Assembly: GCF_036108815.1 (NCBI RefSeq) | Contig: NZ_CP107985.1 | Location: 2,232,001-2,296,000 of the forward strand | DNA length: 64,000 bases | Direction of reading: 5' to 3' | Origin: Streptomyces sp. NBC_00353 | GTDB taxonomy: Bacteria > Actinomycetota > Actinomycetes > Streptomycetales > Streptomycetaceae | Shown: one piece after another, positions 1-7,787 of the stretch | Position numbering within the stretch: position 1 is the stretch's first letter | Layout: the number at the start of each line of letters is the position of its first letter | Made by a program: the position numbers and the translations under genes | The notes under the pieces: generated by a model | Seen by the model: the letters and a program-made list of their open reading frames with translations, nothing else | The model's database searches: none | What the model was told of the DNA's origin: nothing

Positions 1-432
1 GGCATGATCGGCCTGGGCTGCGGCGCCCGTTCGTACACCACACGGCTGCACTACTCGTTCGACTACGCGGTGGAGATGCGTGAGGTGCGGGCGATCATCG
101 ACGGCTACACCGCCACCGAGGACTTCTCACGCGCCGAAGTGGGCCGCTACGTCGACGGCGACGAGGCGCGCAGACGCCATCTCCTGCAGTCGCTGCTCCA
201 GGCCCGGGGGCTGCAACCGGCCGACTACCGCGAGCGGTTCGGCACCTTGCCCGGTGACGACTTCCGCGTCGAGCTGGACCGGTTCGAGGCGCGCGGCTGG
301 CTGGACGGCGCCGCCGACGCGGCCGGGCTGCTGCGGCTGTCGCCCGAGGGCCTCGCACACTCCGACGCCCTGGGTCCCGAGCTGTTCTCCCCCGCCGTAC
401 GGGCCGCGATGGCCGCGTACGAACTGAAGTGA
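1..432 (+). CDS. STM4012-type radical SAM protein, C-terminal part (5' end outside window)
   Basis: Open from the window edge to TGA at 430-432. The visible ~143 residues contain the GLGCGARSYT segment and a tail alternating helix-forming and Leu-rich stretches, as at the C-terminus of HemN/HemW-like radical SAM enzymes of the STM4012 type. The 4Fe-4S cysteine motif of such proteins lies in the missing N-terminus, so the assignment rests on the tail and on the neighbour. The stop overlaps the GTG start of the next gene (GTGA, 429-432), so the two are translationally coupled, as expected for the STM4012-STM4011 gene pair. The methionine at base 4 is internal, not the start. Substrate unknown. 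Confidence 0.7.
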   Translation, partial: GMIGLGCGARSYTTRLHYSFDYAVEMREVRAIIDGYTATEDFSRAEVGRYVDGDEARRRHLLQSLLQARGLQPADYRERFGTLPGDDFRVELDRFEARGWLDGAADAAGLLRLSPEGLAHSDALGPELFSPAVRAAMAAYELK

Positions 433-1358
433 GCGCACCCATGGACCTGACGATCCTGTACCGCGGTCCACTGGCGTCGTGCGACTACGACTGCCCGTAC
501 TGCCCGTTCGCGAAGCGGCGCGACAGTCCGCAGCAGCTGCGTACGGACCGTGCCGCGCTGGAGCGGTTCACCGCGTGGGTGGCGGCGCCGACCGGCGACC
601 GGATCTCGGTGCTGTTCACGCCATGGGGCGAGGGGCTGGTCCGCTCCTGGTACCGCCGGGCGCTGGTCGAACTCGCGCAGCTGCCGCACATCGGCCGGGT
701 CGCGATCCAGACCAATCTCAGCGGCCGCACGCGGTGGCTGGCCGAGGCGGGTGGGGCCGCCCGCGACAAGATCGCGCTGTGGTGCACCTACCACCCGGGA
801 CAGACGCCGTACGACCGCTTCCTCGCCAAGTGCCGGGAGCTGACCGGCCTCGGTGTCCGGTACAGCGTCGGTGTCGTCGGTCTCGACGAGCATCTCGACG
901 AGGCGCGGCGGCTCCGTGCCGACCTGCCCGGCGAGGTCTATCTCTGGGTCAACGCGGCCGAGGGGCGGAGCTACACGGACGAGGAGGCGGACCGCTGGAC
1001 GGCCCTCGACCCCCTCTTCCCGTACAGCCGGGATCCGCATCGCTCGGCCGGAATGCCGTGCCGGACCGGCGAGTCGGTCATCTCGGTGGACGGGGACGGG
1101 ACGGTCCGCCGCTGCCACTTCGTCCCGGCCGAGCTCGGCAATCTCTACGACGGCAGCTACCGGCGGGCGTTGGGCCCGCGGGCCTGTCCGCTCGCCGTGT
1201 GCGACTGCCACATCGGATATGTGCATCTGGAGACGCTGCCGCTGTACGACGTCTTCGCAGGCGGCGTACTGGAACGCATACCGGCCGGCCGGGCGCCCGA
1301 ACCGGCGCACCGGGATCAAGCGTTGCTGCCGTTGTTCCCGGTCGCCGGACGGGCCTGA
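429..1358 (+). CDS. STM4011-type radical SAM protein
   Basis: 309 residues. The radical SAM CX3CX2C motif is at Cys18, Cys22 and Cys25 (CDYDCPYC), so it should bind a 4Fe-4S cluster and cleave S-adenosylmethionine. Further cysteines around residues 215-235 and 255-265 (MPCRTG, RRCHF, RACPLAVCDC) look like ligands of an auxiliary SPASM/Twitch-type Fe-S cluster, a feature of peptide- or protein-modifying radical SAM enzymes. The GTG start overlaps the upstream stop by four bases; an ATG at 441 is an alternative. Together with the upstream STM4012-type partner it forms part of a conserved radical SAM cassette of unknown product; the usual STM4013/STM4014 partners, if present, lie outside the window upstream. 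Confidence 0.85.
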   Translation: MSAPMDLTILYRGPLASCDYDCPYCPFAKRRDSPQQLRTDRAALERFTAWVAAPTGDRISVLFTPWGEGLVRSWYRRALVELAQLPHIGRVAIQTNLSGRTRWLAEAGGAARDKIALWCTYHPGQTPYDRFLAKCRELTGLGVRYSVGVVGLDEHLDEARRLRADLPGEVYLWVNAAEGRSYTDEEADRWTALDPLFPYSRDPHRSAGMPCRTGESVISVDGDGTVRRCHFVPAELGNLYDGSYRRALGPRACPLAVCDCHIGYVHLETLPLYDVFAGGVLERIPAGRAPEPAHRDQALLPLFPVAGRA

Positions 1359-1363
1359 ACGAA

Positions 1364-1395
1364 CCGGACGGGCTTCGGCGGACAAGCCCGTCCGG
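1364..1395. terminator. Bidirectional hairpin terminator between convergent genes
   Basis: Perfect 12-bp inverted repeat (ccggacgggctt, loop 1376-1383, aagcccgtccgg) between the convergent STM4011-type gene and the SGNH hydrolase gene. It has no U-tract, which is usual for Streptomyces terminators. The same core reappears in the hairpin at 40090-40140. Confidence 0.7.
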
Positions 1396-1416
1396 CCGAA
1401 GAGGACACCGCGCCGA

Positions 1417-2271
1417 TTACAGCGGCAGCAGGTCGGGCCGCTTCGCCTCGACGTGGTCACCGGAGGACTCGCCGCGCAGCCGCCGCCCGATCCACGGCAC
1501 CAGATATTCGCGCGCCCAGTGGATGTCGTCGCGCCGCACCTCGAGCGTGCCGCGCTGCGCCTGCGGCGGCCACTCCTGGTCGGGGTCGGCCGGCACGTCG
1601 AGGCCGAGGACCTGGGCGGCGCGCAGCGCGACCCGGGTGTGTCCCTCGGGCGACAGATGGAGCCGGTCGTCGTCCCAGGCGCGCCTGTCCTGCACGGACC
1701 GCAGTGACCACAGGTCGAGGACCGGGCAGTCGTAGCGGTCGGCGATGGACCGCACATGGGCGGTGTAGGTGGCGATCTTGCCGCGCAGGTGGCGCAGCAC
1801 GGGAACGCCCCGGGTGTCGAAGCCGGTCGTGACCATGACGGTGCCGACCGACCGGGTCAGGTCGGCGACCGCGCGCTCGAAGCGCTCGGCCACGTCGTCG
1901 GGGTCGGTGCCGGGCCGGATGATGTCGTTGCCGCCCGCGCAGAAGCTCACCAGGTCGGGGGCGAGCTCCTTGGCGCGCGGCACCTGCTCCTCGACTATCT
2001 GGTCGAGGAGGCGTCCGCGTACGGCGAGATTGGCGTACCGGAAATTCCCGTGAGCCGAACCGGCGGAACCATCGGTGTTCGTCGCTGCATCGAGGTCGGG
2101 GAGCTGGTCCGCGAGGAGTACAGCGAAACGGTCTGCCCAGCCGACGAAGGTTCCGTCCGGGCCGGGGTCACCGACCCCCTCGGTGAAGCTGTCGCCAATC
2201 GCTGCGTACGACCCGATGGCGCCATGTCGGTTGTTGACGCCACGTTGATTTTTTCTCGAATCGTCTGCCAC
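1417..2271 (-). CDS. SGNH/GDSL-family hydrolase
   Basis: 284 residues, GTG start. SGNH blocks are clear: GDSF with nucleophile Ser28 (block I), YANLAVRG around 79-86 (block II Gly/Asn region), AGGND at 112-116 (block III oxyanion Asn) and DRLHLSPEGH near the C-terminal third (block V Asp-His). This predicts an ester or lipid hydrolase with a flavodoxin-like fold. There is no signal peptide, so it is probably cytoplasmic. It stands alone on the minus strand, converging with the radical SAM gene. Substrate cannot be read from sequence; SGNH enzymes include lipases, thioesterases and carbohydrate esterases. Confidence 0.88.
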   Translation of the reverse strand: MADDSRKNQRGVNNRHGAIGSYAAIGDSFTEGVGDPGPDGTFVGWADRFAVLLADQLPDLDAATNTDGSAGSAHGNFRYANLAVRGRLLDQIVEEQVPRAKELAPDLVSFCAGGNDIIRPGTDPDDVAERFERAVADLTRSVGTVMVTTGFDTRGVPVLRHLRGKIATYTAHVRSIADRYDCPVLDLWSLRSVQDRRAWDDDRLHLSPEGHTRVALRAAQVLGLDVPADPDQEWPPQAQRGTLEVRRDDIHWAREYLVPWIGRRLRGESSGDHVEAKRPDLLPL

Positions 2272-2375
2272 AAGGGCACATCCTGCACTGCCGAATGTGA
2301 CCTACGCGACCGTAATAAGGGGTTGACGGGAGGTGAGATAGACCACCCGGTCAGGTTTTGGTAAAGAGGGAATAA

Positions 2376-2413
2376 GTGAAGGGGCGGTGCGCCGCCGCGC
2401 ACCGCCCCTTCAC
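2376..2413 (-). terminator. Terminator of the LysM/M23 peptidase gene
   Basis: Inverted repeat of 16-17 bp (gtgaaggggcggtgcg and its complement) with a 4-6 nt loop, about 33 nt beyond the stop codon of the minus-strand peptidase gene. No other hairpin is seen in the 175-bp gap to the SGNH gene. Confidence 0.75.
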
Positions 2414-2446
2414 CAAGCCGTTCGGATCAGGCCTGATCGGATCAGA

Positions 2447-3316
2447 TCAGACGGAGATTCCGTGCGAAGCCAGGAAGGCGACCGGGTCGATGTCCGAGCC
2501 GTACGCGGGGCCGGTGCGGACCTCGAAGTGGAGGTGCGGGCCGGTGACGTTGCCGGTGGCACCGGAGAGGCCGATCTGCTGGCCGGCAGAGACGGTCTTA
2601 CCCACCGAGACGGAGAGCGCGGACAGGTGGCCGTACTGCGAGTAGTGGCCGTCGGCGTGCTTGACGACGACCTCGTTGCCGTACGCGCCACCCCAGCCGG
2701 CGGTGACGACGGTGCCGGAGGTGATCGCCTTCACGCTGGTGCCGGTGGCGACCGGGAAGTCGATGCCGGTGTGGCTACCACTGGACCAGTTGGCGCCGGA
2801 GGCACGGTAGTTGGTGGTGTGCTTGCCCGGGACCGGGGCGACGTAGCCGGAGCTGCTGCTCTGGGCGGCCGAAGGGGCGGCGGGCTTGGGGGTCACCGGA
2901 GCCTTCGACGGGGCCGGGGCGGCCTGCGTGGCGCCGGTGGCCGCGGCGGAGCCGCCGAGGGTCAGCTTCATGCCCGGGAGGATCAGGCTCGGGTTGCCGC
3001 CGATGACCTCGCGGTTGTCCTGGTACAGCTTCTCCCAGCCGCCGTCGACCTTGTTGTCGGCGGCGATCTTCGCCAGGTAGTCGCCGGCGACGACGGAGTA
3101 CGTCCGGGTCTCGGCCTGCTTCTTCGCGACCGGGGCGGCCGGGGCGGCGTGCGTGGCGGCGGCCGAGTGCGCGGCGGGGGCGGCCTGCACTGCGGCGTGG
3201 GCACCGGTGGCACCGAGCAGCGGGAGGGCGATGACGGCCCCGCCGGCTCCGGCGGCGGCAACGCCACGAGCGATGGTGCTGGACTTCGGACGACGGTGCT
3301 TACCCGATATGGGCAT
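2447..3316 (-). CDS. Secreted LysM / M23-family peptidoglycan endopeptidase
   Basis: 289 residues. A basic N-terminus (GKHRRPKSS) followed by a hydrophobic Ala/Gly/Leu stretch to about residue 41 is a signal peptide. A LysM domain covers about 70-122 (YSVVAGDYLAKIAADNK, then NPSLILPGMKL). After an Ala/Pro/Ser linker comes the M23 domain from about 165, with zinc-site HTGID and catalytic HLHFEV motifs. It should bind peptidoglycan through LysM and cut its peptide bridges outside the cell. The RBS (ggagagga) lies directly behind the 3' end of a c-di-AMP riboswitch, so expression should respond to c-di-AMP, as for other Streptomyces cell-wall hydrolases. Confidence 0.93.
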   Translation of the reverse strand: MPISGKHRRPKSSTIARGVAAAGAGGAVIALPLLGATGAHAAVQAAPAAHSAAATHAAPAAPVAKKQAETRTYSVVAGDYLAKIAADNKVDGGWEKLYQDNREVIGGNPSLILPGMKLTLGGSAAATGATQAAPAPSKAPVTPKPAAPSAAQSSSSGYVAPVPGKHTTNYRASGANWSSGSHTGIDFPVATGTSVKAITSGTVVTAGWGGAYGNEVVVKHADGHYSQYGHLSALSVSVGKTVSAGQQIGLSGATGNVTGPHLHFEVRTGPAYGSDIDPVAFLASHGISV

Positions 3317-3334
3317 GAAGAATTTCCTCTCCGG

Positions 3335-3499
3335 CGCCTACGAGGTGAGCTGTCGGGTTCGGGCTGGAGATGCCCGGTCGCACGAAGTGCGACTTAACCC
3401 CGAGCCGGCCGGATTTCTCCGGTCGGCGGCTTACCTGGTTCCCCCGCTCCTGCCACACGATGAGTGGGTACGAATTCCGGTCGGCGGCAGGATTAGGCG
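3335..3499 (-). promoter_or_regulatory. c-di-AMP riboswitch (ydaO/yuaA type)
   Basis: Read on the minus strand, the leader shows the hallmarks of the ydaO aptamer: an internal CAGGAGCGGGGGAACC segment, a GGGGTTAAGTCGC segment, and the 3' signature CAGCTCACCTCGTAGGCG. The closing P1 helix is visible: CGCCTA at 3494-3499 pairs with TAGGCG at 3335-3340. The aptamer ends about 18 nt before the ATG, close to the RBS. This class binds cyclic di-AMP and in actinobacteria controls cell-wall remodelling genes, usually as an off-switch. I identified it from remembered consensus; a covariance-model search would confirm it. Confidence 0.9.
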
Positions 3500-3771
3500 G
3501 TCCGTCCGGATTGACGGTGACCGTAAACGAGTGAGGACGAGTAGAACAAGCCATCGGTTGCGTGCCGGAATCCGCGCCGGGAAATCGGCGCGGAATTCCG
3601 GTCACACTCCGTGGATTAGGGATCTTGGCTTTCCGCGCGGTGTACGGATTACCCGGCCGCCGCGCCACCACACACCGTCACGGATATGATCCCGCTCACG
3701 AGATGCCCCTCATCTCCCGCATAAGTAGGGCATGTTCGACTAAATGCCCCAATACGGACATGTCATGAGCA
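3500..3771. other. Intergenic gap upstream of the riboswitch
   Basis: About 270 bases between the 3' end of the alpha-galactosidase gene and the riboswitch. It must contain the promoter for the peptidase transcript, but I see no convincing -10/-35 pair. A short inverted repeat (gggcat ... atgccc, 3728-3749) just beyond the galactosidase stop may be a weak terminator. No coding region is supported. Confidence 0.4.
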
Positions 3772-5868
3772 TCATCCGCGGCGGAGCCTCAGCACCTTCG
3801 CGTCCAAGTCCCCTCGCAGGCCGGTGTGCAGCCCCTGATGCAGCAGCACGGAACCGTGATGGACAGCCCCGGTGTCCACACAGGTGTAGGTCGCCGTGGG
3901 GTCGAGCCCGCGCAGCCGCAGGGCCGGCGGCAGCTCCCCGTACCTCTGCGCCTCCAGCCACATGAGCACCACGGCCTCGTCACCGTGCGTGTACTGCACG
4001 GCGCTGAGCCCGCCGCGCGGCGCACGCAGCCGGTACAGCGCCCCGTGCTGCACCACCGGGCGGATCTCCTTGTACAGGTTCACCCAGCCCCGGGCCTCGG
4101 CCAGCTCCTCGTCGCTCCACTCGGTGAGGTCTCCGCCGACCCCGAGCACCCCGGCCATCGCGCTCACGAAGCGGAAGCGCAGCGAGCTGACCCTGCTGTT
4201 GAGCTGGACATTCGGGCTGTCGGTGACCCAGGCGGCCATCACACGAGCCGGATGGATCTGCCCGAAGCCCTCCTGGATGGCGAGCCGGTCCAGCGGGTCG
4301 GTGTTGTCGGAGGTCCACACCTGGTCGGTGCGGGCGAGGATGCCCAGATCGATCCTGCCGCCGCCGCCCGAGCAGGACTCGAAGGCGACACCGGGGTGAG
4401 CGGCCCGCAGCCGGTCGATCAGCGCGTACAGCGCATCCACATGCTCGATCCAAAGCTTCTGCGAATACTCCTCGCCCGGCCAGCCCGCATCGGTGAAGCA
4501 CCGGTTGAAGTCCCATTTCACATAGTCGATCGGGGCGCTGGAGAGCAGTGAGTCGAGCTGTTCCCACAGATAGTTCTGCACATCGGTCCGGGCCAGATTC
4601 AGCACCAGCTGATTACGGAACTCCGTGCGGGTACGCCCGGGAAAGTGCTGCACCCAGTCCGGGTGCGCGCGGTAGAGGTCGCTGTCGGCGTTCACCATCT
4701 CCGGTTCGACCCAGATGCCGAACTGCATGCCGAGTGTGTGCACTTCGTCGGCGAGCGGCTTCAGCCCGCCGGGGAAGCGCTCGGGGTTCGGGGTCCAGTC
4801 GCCGAGTCCCGCCCGGTCGCTGGTGCGCTGCCCGAACCACGCGTCGTCCACCACGAACAGTTCGACACCCATTGCTGCGGCGCGCACGGCCAGGGCGCGC
4901 TGCTGGTCCTCCGCGATGTCGAAGCCGGTGGCCTCCCAGGAGTTGTAGAGCACCGGGCGCAGGCTCTCGGCGTCCGGAACGACGTGGGCCAGCTGCCAGG
5001 CGTGCCAGGCCCGGCTCGCCCCGCCGAACCCTTCGGCGCTCCACAGTCCGGCGAACACCGGTGTGGTGTACGTCTCCCCCGGTGCGAGCCGCAGCAGCCC
5101 CGAGTCGTCGTAGCCGGCCCCGCCGGTGATCTGTACGAGCCCGTCGGGGAGCTGCTGCACGGCGATCCGCCACGAGCCGGACCAGGCGAGCGCGCAGCCG
5201 TACACCTCGCCGTGCTCCTCGGTGGCGGCTCCGTCCGCGTCGAGCGCGACCCAGGGCAGAAACTGGTGCCCGGTGTGACCGCGCCTGCTGGAGAGGACCT
5301 TCTCGCCGTACGTCAGCTCCGACCGCACGAGCTGCGTCTCCGCCGCCCACCGCCCGTGCAGATGGCTGAGGCGCCAGCCGTCGCGGGCGGGCAGCGCCCA
5401 GGTGGCCGCGTCGGCGCGCAGCAGCTCCAGCGGCGGTCCGTCGGGTCCGGCGTGGCTGACGGTGGCCCAGCGCTCGATCACATCGGAGTCGTCCCGCATC
5501 CGGTAGTGCAGTGCGAGCGCGAGCTGCTGTACGGAGTCGGAGAACGCGATGCGCAGTTCGTCGCCCTCCACCGACGCCTCGGCGTAGACCCATTCGGTGC
5601 CGCGGACCTCGGGGGTGCGTACCGAGAGGGCGGGCCGGACGAACCGGGGGCCGCCCTCCACCGGGTACTCCTCGCGGCCGTCCAGCTGCGATTCGAAGCC
5701 CCGGAAGGGCAGGTCCGGTGACGCGGCGAGGGCCTCGGCGACCGCGAGGGTGATCCGCGGCCCCCAGTGCAGATGCAGCAGTTCGTCCCGGTCCGTGAGA
5801 TGCAGCGCATAGCTACCCGTCGCCCCGGTCAGCAGCCAGGTCCGACCTGTCTCACCAGTCTCGATCAT
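3772..5868 (-). CDS. Alpha-galactosidase, glycoside hydrolase family 36
   Basis: 698 residues, the normal length of bacterial GH36 enzymes. The N-terminal beta-sandwich is followed by a TIM barrel with the family signatures LYNSWEATGFD, VVDDAWFG, FGIWVEPEMVN, the nucleophile region YVKWDFNR (Asp) and the acid/base region WTSDNTD (second Asp), then a C-terminal beta domain. It hydrolyses terminal alpha-1,6-galactosides such as melibiose and raffinose with retention of configuration. There is no signal peptide, so it is cytoplasmic and would need imported sugar; no transporter or regulator lies beside it. It is transcribed alone, divergently from the phosphatase gene. Confidence 0.93.
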   Translation of the reverse strand: MIETGETGRTWLLTGATGSYALHLTDRDELLHLHWGPRITLAVAEALAASPDLPFRGFESQLDGREEYPVEGGPRFVRPALSVRTPEVRGTEWVYAEASVEGDELRIAFSDSVQQLALALHYRMRDDSDVIERWATVSHAGPDGPPLELLRADAATWALPARDGWRLSHLHGRWAAETQLVRSELTYGEKVLSSRRGHTGHQFLPWVALDADGAATEEHGEVYGCALAWSGSWRIAVQQLPDGLVQITGGAGYDDSGLLRLAPGETYTTPVFAGLWSAEGFGGASRAWHAWQLAHVVPDAESLRPVLYNSWEATGFDIAEDQQRALAVRAAAMGVELFVVDDAWFGQRTSDRAGLGDWTPNPERFPGGLKPLADEVHTLGMQFGIWVEPEMVNADSDLYRAHPDWVQHFPGRTRTEFRNQLVLNLARTDVQNYLWEQLDSLLSSAPIDYVKWDFNRCFTDAGWPGEEYSQKLWIEHVDALYALIDRLRAAHPGVAFESCSGGGGRIDLGILARTDQVWTSDNTDPLDRLAIQEGFGQIHPARVMAAWVTDSPNVQLNSRVSSLRFRFVSAMAGVLGVGGDLTEWSDEELAEARGWVNLYKEIRPVVQHGALYRLRAPRGGLSAVQYTHGDEAVVLMWLEAQRYGELPPALRLRGLDPTATYTCVDTGAVHHGSVLLHQGLHTGLRGDLDAKVLRLRRG

Positions 5869-6063
5869 GTCATCCCCACATTCACACAGTTCCGCACATC
5901 ATCAAGCTCCGACGGGTGGCCGGGCAACGCCCGCGCAAGGGGGAATTCACCAGCGGGCAGGGCGAGAAAGGCCGAGATGATTGTCCGAGCCACCGATGTC
6001 GTATCGTCGCGGGAGTGACCTCGCCGGCGAGCCGCGCCGACGCCAGAGATTCCAGGAGACACC

Positions 6064-6876
6064 GTGACGCAGCAGGTGCCGCAGATCCCGTCGACGGAAC
6101 CCGAGCTGTCAGGCGTGCGCAACTTCCGCGACGTGGGCGGGCTGCCCACCGTCGACGGACGCCGGGTGCGGCACGGACGGCTCTTCCGCAGCGGTCACCT
6201 CGCACACGCCACCTCCGAGGACGCGGCGTTCCTCGGCGGTCTCGGGCTGCACACGATCTTCGACTTCCGGAATGCGGCCGACCACAAGCTCGACGGCCTG
6301 GACGTGGAGCTGCCAGGTGTACGGAATGTGAGCATCCCGCTCTCCGACCCGGCCGACGGCGCCGAGTTCTGGCGGATGGTCCGCGACGGCAACATCGAGC
6401 AGCTGCGCGTGCTCCTCGCCGACGGCAAGGGAGCGGCCCGGATGACCGCCTCGTACCGGACGATCGTCAGGGACCGCACCGCCGAGCACAGCCGGGTGCT
6501 GCACGCCCTGGCCGAGGACAGCGTCCCCGCGCTGATGCACTGCGCGGCGGGCAAGGACCGGGCCGGGATCTCGATCGCGGTGTCGCTGCTCGCCGTCGGG
6601 GTCGAGCGCGAGGCCATCGAGGCCGACTACCTCAAGTCCAACCACCCGCACCGCCGGTACAAGGTGCGCCGCAGCGACACCTCGGAGACCGGGATGTCGC
6701 CCGAGGTGATGGAGCTGCTCAGCCCGCTCTTCGACGCCCGCGCCGAATATCTCGCCCAGGCCTTCACCACCATCGAGGAGACCTGGGGCAGCACCGACCG
6801 CTATCTCGCCGAGGGGCTGAAACTCACTCCGCAGACGCTGGAGCGGCTGCGCGGACGGCTGCTCGACGAGGCGTAG
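6064..6876 (+). CDS. Tyrosine-protein phosphatase (DSP/IphP-like)
   Basis: 270 residues from a GTG start preceded by a good RBS (ccaggaga). The CX5R signature is HCAAGKDRAG with nucleophile Cys160 and Arg166, and the N-terminal GVRNFRDVGG motif is typical of the Y_phosphatase3/IphP family, which dephosphorylates phosphotyrosine and sometimes phosphoinositides or phosphoserine. No secretion signal. It diverges from the galactosidase gene; a plausible promoter (ttgtcc 5981-5986, tatcgt 6002-6007, spacing 15) lies upstream but is weak. Its target is unknown. Confidence 0.9.
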   Translation: MTQQVPQIPSTEPELSGVRNFRDVGGLPTVDGRRVRHGRLFRSGHLAHATSEDAAFLGGLGLHTIFDFRNAADHKLDGLDVELPGVRNVSIPLSDPADGAEFWRMVRDGNIEQLRVLLADGKGAARMTASYRTIVRDRTAEHSRVLHALAEDSVPALMHCAAGKDRAGISIAVSLLAVGVEREAIEADYLKSNHPHRRYKVRRSDTSETGMSPEVMELLSPLFDARAEYLAQAFTTIEETWGSTDRYLAEGLKLTPQTLERLRGRLLDEA

Positions 6877-6904
6877 CCGGACCGCCGGCGGTGGTGGCCG
6901 GCGA

Positions 6905-7078
6905 TCAGCCCTTGCCTGCCACCGCGAAGAGCAGGTAGAGGAAGGCCGCGAAGACGTGCCCGGCGACGAGATAGGCGACCAGCCGGATCACCACGCCGCG
7001 CGGAAATTTCCCCTCCTGCGATCCGTCCTTCCTGGACCTGGCCGGGGTGAGCGGATCGAAGTTCTCTGAATCGGACAT
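6905..7078 (-). CDS. Small membrane protein, DUF6126-like
   Basis: 57 residues, ATG at 7078, stop TGA at 6905. A charged N-terminal half (MSDSENFDPLTPARSRKDG) leads to one hydrophobic helix (VVIRLVAYLVAGHVFAAFLY...) ending in a short Lys/Gly tail, so a single-pass membrane protein with its N-terminus probably inside. It sits 33 bp downstream of the XRE-cupin regulator gene on the same strand, the arrangement I remember for DUF6126 proteins in Streptomyces. Function unknown; the pairing suggests it is controlled by, or acts with, the regulator. Confidence 0.75.
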   Translation of the reverse strand: MSDSENFDPLTPARSRKDGSQEGKFPRGVVIRLVAYLVAGHVFAAFLYLLFAVAGKG

Positions 7079-7111
7079 GACAGTCCTCTCTGGCGACCGG
7101 GCGGACCGGTC

Positions 7112-7720
7112 TCAGCGACGGTGGATGCCCCTGCCGAGGCACAGCTCGGCGGCAGGACTCTGGAGCAGGGTGTGGACGAAGAGGAGCTCGGATCCGTCGC
7201 GGTCGGCGGCGGCGATCCGGTGCGGGATGAGCGAGTCGAAGTGGGCACTGTCCCCGGGGTCGAGATCGTGCACCGTGTCACCGAGGCTCACCCGTAGCCG
7301 CCCGGCGAGGACGTACAGCCACTCCTCGCCCGGATGGACGCGTACGAGATCGCCCTGCGCGCCGTACGGCACGCGGACGCGCAGCGCCTGCATCGCCCGG
7401 CCGGAGCCTCCGGCCTGCTGATACATCCAGCCGTCGGCCTCGGCGCCCTCGAAGCTGCCGGCGCGGACGATCGCGTCACGTTCCGGCGGAGTCTCGCCGA
7501 GCAGCTCGGAGACCGTCGTACCGTAGATCCTGGCAAGTCCGAGGAGCATCGGCAGCGAGGGCTGTCGTCGGCCCGTTTCGAGCCGGGAGAGATGGGCGGG
7601 GGAGAGCCCCGCGCGCTGCGCGGCGCCCTCGAGGGTGAGACCACGGCGGCGGCGCAGATCGCGCAGGCGTGGCGCGACCCCGGGCAGCTCGTCGGCCACC
7701 CCTCCATCGGGAGGATTCAT
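7112..7720 (-). CDS. XRE-family regulator with C-terminal cupin domain
   Basis: 202 residues. A helix-turn-helix of the XRE/Cro type spans about 15-70 (LRRRRGLTLEGAAQRAGLS, then SRLETGRRQPSLPML), and a small-molecule-binding cupin about 110-190 (VRVHPGEEWLYVLAG, PGDSAHFDSLIPHRI). Members of this group repress metabolic genes and often sense a small ligand in the cupin barrel. Two perfect palindromes lie 22-55 bp upstream of the start (7742-7775) and are the likely autoregulatory operators. The small membrane gene downstream probably shares its transcript. Confidence 0.9.
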   Translation of the reverse strand: MNPPDGGVADELPGVAPRLRDLRRRRGLTLEGAAQRAGLSPAHLSRLETGRRQPSLPMLLGLARIYGTTVSELLGETPPERDAIVRAGSFEGAEADGWMYQQAGGSGRAMQALRVRVPYGAQGDLVRVHPGEEWLYVLAGRLRVSLGDTVHDLDPGDSAHFDSLIPHRIAAADRDGSELLFVHTLLQSPAAELCLGRGIHRR

Positions 7721-7741
7721 ATGTCCATTGGGCCAGGATTC

Positions 7742-7775
7742 TGCCTCAGAGGCAATTTTCTTGCCTCGGAGGCAA
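7742..7775. promoter_or_regulatory. Tandem palindromic operators upstream of the XRE-cupin gene
   Basis: Two near-identical dyads, tgcctcagaggca (7742-7754) and ttgcctcggaggcaa (7761-7775), with centres 20 bp apart, i.e. about two helical turns on the same DNA face. They fill the 67-bp gap between hpnO and the regulator gene, where the regulator's promoter must be. XRE dimers bind such dyads, so autoregulation is inferred. Confidence 0.7.
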
Positions 7776-7787
7776 ATCCTGTGGGGC

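Noticed and set aside
6877..6904. Terminator between the phosphatase gene and the small membrane gene
   Set aside because: Only scattered gccgg/ccggc complementarity; no clean stem.
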